From contig CAMDVN010000017.1 of NCBI GenBank assembly GCA_945877595.1, positions 1-41,748 of the forward strand: DNA of 41,748 nucleotides, read 5' to 3'. Made by a program: the position numbers and the translations under genes. The DNA is from Cyanobium sp. NIES-981 (GTDB taxonomy: Bacteria > Cyanobacteriota > Cyanobacteriia > PCC-6307 > Cyanobiaceae). Below, in pieces: positions 36,193 to 41,748 of this stretch (its first letter is position 1; each line of letters begins with the position of its first letter). The notes under the pieces are model-generated. The model saw only the letters and a list, made by a program, of their open reading frames with translations, made no database searches and had not been told where the DNA came from.

Positions 36193-38983
36193 TCCCAGGC
36201 TCAAGGCTGATCTGGCGACCCAGGGTGGCTGCCAGATCGGTGTAGTCATCGGGGTTGCACGACAGCAGCAGGATTTGAATACCCTGTTGCACCCCGATGG
36301 CCAGCATGTGTTTCACTCCAGCGAGTCGTAGCGGATCGCTGTTGCTAAACGCATCGTCAAACAGCAATGGCAAGACGTTGTCATAGGCAGAGCTCAGCAC
36401 ATCGGCGAGTGCCAGCCTCAGGGCAGCACCCAGTTGTTCGCGCATTCCGCCGCTGAGTTGGCCCACCGCATAGCTCTGTTCGCTCTGTTGCAGCCTTAAA
36501 TCAGTAAACCCTTGTTGGGGATCGAAACGCAGCTGGGCTGCTGTTTCATCCTGCAGGTTGAGGGCGTCGAGATAGACGTGGATCGCCTGGCTGAGCGGCT
36601 GGCCATAGCGCTCCGCCATCGCTTGCTGGGCTTGATCAAAGAGCGCTTTCAGCAGTTGCAGGGCTGCGGCGCCCTCGCGGATCGCCACCAGTTCTGCATT
36701 CGCCATTTCCCAGGCGGCTTGGTGATGGTCAACGGCAGCCACCGGATCCTGGGCTCCCAGGCTGCGGCAGATTTGGTCTTGGGTGCCGCGGTTGGTGAGC
36801 AGGGCCTCTTTTTCGGCCTCCAGCTGCTGCAAGTGGGCGAGGAGCCCTTGGCGCAGCGGTTCCGGGGTGGTTTGAGCTGCCGTTGTGGCCTCGAGTGCCT
36901 GGCGTTGGGTGGCCAGTTGGTTGAGCTGCTGGTCGAGGTTGGCCAGCTCATCGTTCAAGGCCTGCACGCCAACGGCGATGGCCGTTGGCGTCCCATAGGT
37001 GCTGGTGAGACGCTCGGCCTGGCTCTCCGTGCTGACAAGGGCCGCCGTGAGCTGGTCCAGTGCCGCCTGGATCTGTTGCCGCTCGATCGCTTGGGCGTCG
37101 TGGTGTTGTTGGCTTTGCTTCAGGGTTTGGTCGAGTTGTTGCTGGGCACTGGCCAGTTGGCTGGCCTGGAGGCGCAGGCTCTCTTGTTGTGCTTCGAGCC
37201 CTTCGCGCTGAGCGTCGAGGTTGGACTGCAGCAGGATGCTGGCTGGGCTGGCGGTGCTGGTCGCGCCGCCGGCCCGCAGGCGCTCGAGGGCCTGCAGGAG
37301 CCGTTGGCGGCGCGGCTGCAGGGCCCCGATCTGTTGGCCCAGCTGGGCCCAGGGGATCTTGGCGGCCGCCTGGCGCAGGTTGGTGAGCTCGGCATCGAGG
37401 GCCAGGCGTTGCTGGGCCAAGCCCTCGGCCACCTCACTGCTGCTCACCCCCAGCTGCTCGTGCAGGGCCTTGAGCTGCACGAGCCGTTGTTGTTTCTGCT
37501 GCAGGGCCCGCTCGATGGCACCGCCACCCCCTGGGCTGATGCGCACCTGCACGCCCGAGCCGACCTTGAGCAGGCCATCGCGCTCGAGTTGGCGGCTCTG
37601 GCCCGGCAGCAGGGGCACGCCATCGAGCTCCACCCTCTGATCAGTGGCTGTTAGATGGACCGAGGCCGCCATGCCCTGGCAGCGGGCTTCGGCTTGGGCG
37701 AGCTGTTGTTCGGCCTCGCGCAGTTGCTTCACCTGTGCCTCACCGAGGGGCGGCAGCTGCTGCAGGGCGGCCTTGACGGCGCTCGCCTGCTGCTGCAACT
37801 GCTCGAACTGCTGCTGGTGTTGCCGCAGCTGGCTCGCTTCGCGCTCCAGTGCCGCCAGGTCCAGCTGAACCTGGATGGCGTCGAGCTGGATCTGGATGTC
37901 TCGCTGCTGCTGCTCGAGCTGGTGGCGTTGATGCAGGGCGCTCTCCAGCGTGGCCTGCACCACGCTGGCGTCCTGCAGGAGTTGCTGGTGCCGCTGCTGT
38001 TGCTGCTGCTGCTGGAGTCTGAGGGTTTGGCGTTGTTGCTCCAGGTCGATGGCCTGGGCCTGGGCCTGGATCAGTTGGTTGCGTTGCTGCCCTGGCGCTT
38101 GCCGTTGGGCCTGCACCAGCAGCAGCCTTGCCTCCAGATCAGCCCATTGCTGCTGCTGCAGGCGGCTCTGCTCGAGTTGACGTTCGAGGTCGGGGCGTTC
38201 GTGGCCGTCGATCTGTTGCAGCCGCAACTCGATTTGGCGCAGTTGCTCCATGGCGGCTTCTAGGTCGGCAAGACGCTGTTGTGCCTGGGTCAAGGCCGCT
38301 TGGGTCTCGGTGTCGCGCTGTTGGGCGATCGCCAGGGGCGAGCCCGCCTTGATGCGGCCAGTGCCGGTAAACAGCTCGCCCAGCCGCTGCTCGAGCCGCT
38401 CGAGGACGCGTCGATCGAGGCCCGATTCAAGGGCCCGGCCTGCCGCTTGCCGTTGGCTGGCGCTGCCCTCGGCATGTTGGAGTTGCTGCAGCAAGCGGGG
38501 GAGGTCGTAGGCCTCTGGTCCGCCGGCCAGCAGGTCATGGCCGGCCTCTCCCTGGCGAACCCACAGGTGGGCCCAGCGCAGCGGCAGCTGGGCGATGCGC
38601 CGGCCTTCCACTGGACCCTCCACCCCCAGCAGGGCGGCCAGCTGCGCTTCGGCGGCACTGCCGCTGAGGGCGAGCCCGGCGCTGTTGCTGAGCTGGCAGG
38701 TGCCGCTGGCCCCCGAGAAGCGTTTGCGCAGCTGCCATGGCTGGCCAGCCGCCTCAAAGCGAATCTCGATTTCGGGCAGGCCGCTGTGGCTCCGTGAGCG
38801 CAGTTCCTCGACGCCCTTGCCTGTGGCGTTGGCCTTGAGAAAGAGCCCCTTGTGCAGGGCCTCGGCCACGGTGCTTTTCCCTACCTCATTGGGCCCGCCG
38901 ATCAGGGTGAAGTGGGGGTCAAATTCGAGCTCCAGCCGCTGGTGCTGCCGGATCTGCTGAAGTCGGGCTGAGATCAGGCGCAT
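36170..38983 (-). CDS. SbcC/YhaN-like AAA ATPase with long coiled coil
   Basis: 937 aa from the ATG at 38983; the extension to 39355 is sbcD-antisense-like and was rejected. Walker A is GGPNEVGKST (29-38). About 550 residues of Gln/Leu-rich coiled coil follow, interrupted near the middle by a short beta-rich insert (VELDGVPLLPGQS, then GLLKVGSGVQVRIS). The C-terminal lobe has the ABC-like signature LSGGMREQLGAALRLA and a Walker B ending FDDAFSNSD, with Asp-Asp where SbcC has Asp-Glu. No C-x-x-C zinc hook is visible. It forms a probable nuclease complex with the SbcD-like protein, whose gene overlaps by 10 bp. Confidence 0.86.
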   Translation of the reverse strand: MRLISARLQQIRQHQRLELEFDPHFTLIGGPNEVGKSTVAEALHKGLFLKANATGKGVEELRSRSHSGLPEIEIRFEAAGQPWQLRKRFSGASGTCQLSNSAGLALSGSAAEAQLAALLGVEGPVEGRRIAQLPLRWAHLWVRQGEAGHDLLAGGPEAYDLPRLLQQLQHAEGSASQRQAAGRALESGLDRRVLERLEQRLGELFTGTGRIKAGSPLAIAQQRDTETQAALTQAQQRLADLEAAMEQLRQIELRLQQIDGHERPDLERQLEQSRLQQQQWADLEARLLLVQAQRQAPGQQRNQLIQAQAQAIDLEQQRQTLRLQQQQQQQRHQQLLQDASVVQATLESALHQRHQLEQQQRDIQIQLDAIQVQLDLAALEREASQLRQHQQQFEQLQQQASAVKAALQQLPPLGEAQVKQLREAEQQLAQAEARCQGMAASVHLTATDQRVELDGVPLLPGQSRQLERDGLLKVGSGVQVRISPGGGGAIERALQQKQQRLVQLKALHEQLGVSSSEVAEGLAQQRLALDAELTNLRQAAAKIPWAQLGQQIGALQPRRQRLLQALERLRAGGATSTASPASILLQSNLDAQREGLEAQQESLRLQASQLASAQQQLDQTLKQSQQHHDAQAIERQQIQAALDQLTAALVSTESQAERLTSTYGTPTAIAVGVQALNDELANLDQQLNQLATQRQALEATTAAQTTPEPLRQGLLAHLQQLEAEKEALLTNRGTQDQICRSLGAQDPVAAVDHHQAAWEMANAELVAIREGAAALQLLKALFDQAQQAMAERYGQPLSQAIHVYLDALNLQDETAAQLRFDPQQGFTDLRLQQSEQSYAVGQLSGGMREQLGAALRLALADVLSSAYDNVLPLLFDDAFSNSDPLRLAGVKHMLAIGVQQGIQILLLSCNPDDYTDLAATLGRQISLEPGINPLRLR

Positions 38984-40251
38984 GCCTGGCTGGCCTCGGC
39001 CACGGCCCGGTGCAGATCGGCCAGGGCCAGCTCGACGGTCTGGCGCTCGGTACCACTTGGATCCTGAAGCTGGTGCTGAAGCTGGCGGGCCACCGCAGCC
39101 ACCAGGGGGGCATCGGGCCGCTGGCTCAGGGCGTCGATCTCTTCGGCCTTGGGGCTCACCTGCAGCGAGCCGCGTTGTTTCAGGCGCAGCAGCTGGGCGC
39201 TCCAGCGCTCTTGCAGGTCCGCAAAACGCTCTTGCCCCGCCAGGCTCAGGCTGCCCGAGAGCTCCAAGAGCAGCAGATCTTGACCGATGCGCCCCTGTAG
39301 CAGTGCCTCCACCTGGGCTTCGAGTCGGTCCAGATCTCCATCGCCCTGGCAGCAAAAGCTCAGCGGATGCCAGCCGATCGCACCAGTGCTGTGGCTGCTC
39401 ACCAGCGCCGGTTGGCCCCGTTGCAGCCCAACGGCCAGCACCTGCCCGCTGCGGTAGTCCGCACTGCGGGGAAAGCGGTCGGGTTCAGGGCTGCCGCTGT
39501 ACCAGGCCTTGGCGGAGATCTGCTTGCATCCGTGCCAGTCGCCCAGGGCGATGTAGTCGACCGCGTCGGTCCAGGCGCCGGCAAGGCCGAGCAGATTGCG
39601 ATCACTGCTGGGGTTCTCCGGATCGAGGTCAGCTGTGCTGAAACCGGTCACGCCGCCATGGGCGATCACCAGGCGCGGTTTGCCATCAGGCAGGGATGAC
39701 CAGTTGAGCTGGCCCAACCAGGCGCAGGGGTCTTCGCTTTCATGCCGCTGCAGCAATGGGCAGGGCAGCACCACCAGCTGCTCGAGTTCAAGCGGTTGAC
39801 GCTCCAACAGCACCTGGAGCTGGGGCGCGCGGCGGCGTTGCTCCTGTTCAAAAAAGGGGCTGTGCCACACCCCACCCGGAGCTCCGTGGTCATGGTTGCC
39901 CGGGATCACGAGGGTGGGGCAGCCCAGGGCCCCCACCGCTGCACACACGGCGCTCACATCACTGGCGCTGGGGGTCGGCGAGTCGAACAGGTCGCCGGCC
40001 ACCACCAGCAGCTGGGCACCGCAGGGTTCTATGACCGGGCCATTCCGGCCGATCGCATCGAGGCGCGCCTGGCGCAGGCGACCCCGTTTGTCGGGGTCGG
40101 AGACCCGGCCGTAGGGCTTGCCGATCTGCCAGTCGGCACTGTGCAGCACGGTCAAGGGTTGGAGCAGCGGCGCCAGATCAGCGGGTTCAGCAGAGACCCT
40201 CTTTAGCGCCTGAACCGGCAGACTGGGATCCTTGACCGGGGCACGAACCAT
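38974..40251 (-). CDS. SbcD-like exonuclease subunit (metallophosphoesterase)
   Basis: 425 aa from the ATG at 40251; a TTG at 40155, which would give MTVLHSADWQ, is an alternative that fits the family start better. The Mre11/SbcD calcineurin-like motifs are in order: SADWQIG, GDLFDSP, PGNHDHG, AHGG and GDWHG. They bind two Mn ions for DNA end processing. The C-terminal part is a helical capping domain. It overlaps the SbcC-like gene by 10 bp and is divergent from the cytochrome c gene, whose start overlaps its own ATG if 40251 is used. Involvement in DNA double-strand break or hairpin processing follows from the family. Confidence 0.88.
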   Translation of the reverse strand: MVRAPVKDPSLPVQALKRVSAEPADLAPLLQPLTVLHSADWQIGKPYGRVSDPDKRGRLRQARLDAIGRNGPVIEPCGAQLLVVAGDLFDSPTPSASDVSAVCAAVGALGCPTLVIPGNHDHGAPGGVWHSPFFEQEQRRRAPQLQVLLERQPLELEQLVVLPCPLLQRHESEDPCAWLGQLNWSSLPDGKPRLVIAHGGVTGFSTADLDPENPSSDRNLLGLAGAWTDAVDYIALGDWHGCKQISAKAWYSGSPEPDRFPRSADYRSGQVLAVGLQRGQPALVSSHSTGAIGWHPLSFCCQGDGDLDRLEAQVEALLQGRIGQDLLLLELSGSLSLAGQERFADLQERWSAQLLRLKQRGSLQVSPKAEEIDALSQRPDAPLVAAVARQLQHQLQDPSGTERQTVELALADLHRAVAEASQACA

Positions 40252-40606
40252 GGCGCCAAAGACCTGGGGCCGCAAGATCGGTCAACTCCTGGTGCTGCTG
40301 CTGGCGGCTCTGCTGGTGCTCTGGCCGACACCGGTCTGGGCCGATGCGAGCCAGGGCGCCCAACTCTTTGCCAACCACTGCGCCGGCTGCCATCGCAGTG
40401 GCGGCAACATCATTCGTCGCGGTAAAACCCTCAAATTGGCGGCCCTTGAGCGCCAGGGTTTGGCCAGTGCCGAGGCGATCGCCGCGGTGGCTGCCCGGGG
40501 CCAAGGGCAAATGTCAGGCTATGAAACGGTGCTCGGCGAGGGCGGCCCCGAGGCGGTGGCGGCCTACGTGTGGGCCCAGGCGCAGGCGGGCTGGCCCCCG
40601 GCTTAG
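40250..40606 (+). CDS. cytochrome c6-like protein
   Basis: 118 aa from the ATG at 40250 (a TTG at 40232 is possible). A signal peptide (LLVLLLAALLVLWPTPVWA) is followed by one C-x-x-C-H haem site (C44, C47, H48) with NHCAGCHRSGGNIIRRGKTL. M88 (GQMSGY) is the likely sixth ligand. This is a lumenal class I cytochrome of the c6/c6B/c6C group, carrying electrons between cytochrome b6f and photosystem I or an oxidase; the exact subtype is not decided here. It ends with a 4-bp convergent overlap with the YCII gene. Confidence 0.87.
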   Translation: MAPKTWGRKIGQLLVLLLAALLVLWPTPVWADASQGAQLFANHCAGCHRSGGNIIRRGKTLKLAALERQGLASAEAIAAVAARGQGQMSGYETVLGEGGPEAVAAYVWAQAQAGWPPA

Positions 40607-40875
40607 AAGGCCTGGATCCAGGGGTAGACCTCGACCGCGCTCCAAATGCCTTGGCGCCAGTAGACATCAGCCTTGACCAGGCTTTCGACTTCCGCTTGGC
40701 TGCTGGCTTCAAAAATCCCGAAGACGTGGGTGCTGCCAGCAGTGGGCCCCAGGGTGACCAGGGTGCCGGCAGCCTTGAGCTGCTGCAGGCGCTCCAGGTG
40801 CTCGTTGCGGTAGGGGGTACGCCGCTCGAGGGCGTTGTCGCAGTAGGTGCCCCAGAGCACGAAACGCTCAGCCAT
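40603..40875 (-). CDS. YciI-like protein (YCII family)
   Basis: 90 aa from the ATG at 40875. The ferredoxin-like fold has RFVLWGTYCDNALERRTPYR, then a HLERLQQL helix, GTLVTLGPTAGSTHVFGIFE and a VESLVKADVYWRQGIWS helix. The conserved His/Asp pair (H29 in RNEHLERL and D in KADVYW) is where YCII proteins place their putative active site. Function unknown. It converges with the cytochrome c gene. Confidence 0.87.
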   Translation of the reverse strand: MAERFVLWGTYCDNALERRTPYRNEHLERLQQLKAAGTLVTLGPTAGSTHVFGIFEASSQAEVESLVKADVYWRQGIWSAVEVYPWIQAF

Positions 40876-40927
40876 CGTCAGCAGGCAGGGTGGGGCCCAC
40901 ACTTAGCAGGATTGCAACGGTGTTCCC

Positions 40928-41620
40928 ATGGTGGTGAGCGTGCTCAGCGAGGCCGAGCGCTACAAGCTCGACCAGGGGGATGACGCCGCGTTTTACGCCG
41001 AGCCCCGCTTGGTGCATCACCTCGATGCCGGTTTTCGGGCCCGGCTCACGGCGCTCTATCGCCAACGTCTGCCGCCCTGTGCCGTGGTGCTTGACCTGAT
41101 GAGCAGCTGGGTGAGCCACCTGCCGAGCGACATCAGCTACGAGGAGGTGATCGGTCATGGCCTCAATGGCAGCGAACTGCAGGCCAATCCGCGCCTGGAT
41201 CGCCACTGGGTGCAAAACCTCAACCAAGACCAGCACCTGCCCCTGGCTGATGCCAGTGTCGATGCGGTGTTGATCGTGGCGGGCTGGCAGTACCTGCAGC
41301 AGCCTGAGGCGGTCGCCGCCGACCTGTTGCGGGTGGTGCGCCCGGCGGGCCAGCTCATCGTGGCGTTCAGCAACCGCATGTTCTTCCAGAAGGCTCCGCA
41401 GATCTGGACGGACGGTTCAGATCGCGACCATCTGGCCTACGTGGCCCGGGTGCTGATCGCCCAGGGCTGGCCCAGCCCCGAGCTGATTGCCGAGGAGACC
41501 CGCGCGCCCGCCCCGTTGGGTTGGCTGGGGAGCAAGGGGGATCCCTTTTTTGCAGTGGTGGCCCACAAGCCGCTGCCCGAACCCACGGCCATGCCGCCGC
41601 AGGCCAGAGCCGTGGTCTAG
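40928..41620 (+). CDS. class I SAM-dependent methyltransferase
   Basis: 230 aa. The Rossmann core has VVLDLMSSWVSHLP (motif I without the usual Gly-rich loop), VIGHGLNGSEL and the LPLADASVDAVLIVAGWQYL segment of motif II, then LLRVVRPAGQLIVAFSN. In the first motif E/DxGxGxG is replaced by LDLMSSW, so SAM binding should be tested. The nearest known relatives are bacterial putative SAM methyltransferases often annotated by UbiE/COQ5-like similarity. Substrate unknown. Confidence 0.8.
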   Translation: MVVSVLSEAERYKLDQGDDAAFYAEPRLVHHLDAGFRARLTALYRQRLPPCAVVLDLMSSWVSHLPSDISYEEVIGHGLNGSELQANPRLDRHWVQNLNQDQHLPLADASVDAVLIVAGWQYLQQPEAVAADLLRVVRPAGQLIVAFSNRMFFQKAPQIWTDGSDRDHLAYVARVLIAQGWPSPELIAEETRAPAPLGWLGSKGDPFFAVVAHKPLPEPTAMPPQARAVV

Positions 41621-41623
41621 CCA

Positions 41624-41748
41624 TGAACGGAGCCCCTCAGCGCGCCCCTCAGCGCGCCCCCCAGCCCGCCCAACGGCTCCAGCAGGTGCTCACGCCGGTG
41701 ATTCCCGAGATCAGCGCTGTGGTGCGCGCGACCCCAGGGTGCCTCTCT
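41624..41748 (+). CDS. probable PLP aminotransferase N-terminus, truncated by window edge
   Basis: 41 aa visible from the ATG at 41624. It starts with an Ala/Pro/Gln/Arg-rich stretch coded by 12-bp repeats (gcccctcagcgc), then LQQVLTPVIPEISAVVRATP. The latter resembles the start of cyanobacterial class I/II aminotransferases, which begin with an IIP...GELIR-type stretch before SLGQGV. The catalytic Lys region lies beyond the window. Confidence 0.5.

Noticed and set aside
36512-37654. Plus-strand open frame (380 aa) rich in Leu/Gln opposite the SbcC-like gene
   Set aside because: Reverse reading of coiled-coil coding sequence; no family features.

Overview
The window comes from a GC-rich cyanobacterium of the Synechococcus/Cyanobium (picocyanobacterial) type. 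The evidence is a phycobilisome linker of the membrane-anchored CpcL type, a cyAbrB regulator, FutA/FutB and an IdiB-like regulator, a c6-like cytochrome, a Nif11-cupin protein, a group 2 sigma factor and DUF2214. Genes are tightly packed, with many ATGA stop/start overlaps and several convergent 3' overlaps.

Layout. (1) 1-5.9 kb looks accessory: a sulfatase with its catalytic Cys at the left edge, abutting its formylglycine-generating enzyme. A convergent three-gene operon of unknown secreted or membrane proteins (Cys-rich, Gly/Arg-rich, pentapeptide-repeat) follows, then an AraC-type regulator. (2) 6.0-9.4 kb: a GT4 glycosyltransferase overlapping a debranching-type glycosidase. (3) 9.4-12.8 kb is an iron locus: a Crp/IdiB-like regulator behind a Fur-box-like palindrome, convergent with futB-futA. 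(4) 13.2-22.8 kb is mostly a minus-strand metal-homeostasis island: a 46-aa membrane protein, HupE, a His-rich COG0523/CobW GTPase, two SLH-type porins, a Zur-like Fur-family regulator, an Ig-like hypothetical, a TIGR03943 protein and its permease partner. (5) 22.9-30.6 kb: glutamate decarboxylase and a nitrilase-family amidase, znuA, a PTPS/QueD-like protein, hisIE, cpcL, then znuC-znuB. (6) 30.5-36.2 kb: matrixin-like protease, DUF2214, sigma factor, YkvA, small conserved proteins, PsiE, Nif11-cupin, GNAT and cyAbrB. (7) 36.2-41.7 kb: SbcC/SbcD-like pair, cytochrome c, YCII, a methyltransferase and the start of a probable aminotransferase.

The central theme is metal supply. A zinc uptake transporter (ZnuABC), a Zur-like repressor, porins, a COG0523 GTPase, HupE and a permease pair lie within about 17 kb of each other. 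The znuA and porin promoters carry near-identical 16-bp sites (13 of 16 positions), which supports one Zur-type regulon. The neighbouring iron locus has a different, Fur-like palindrome.

A second theme is short tandem repeats. At least ten arrays with different units (12, 14, 15, 16, 17, 18, 20 and 21 bp) and unrelated sequences occur in promoters, intergenic gaps and protein linkers. I found no tRNA, rRNA, CRISPR array, IS element or integrase.
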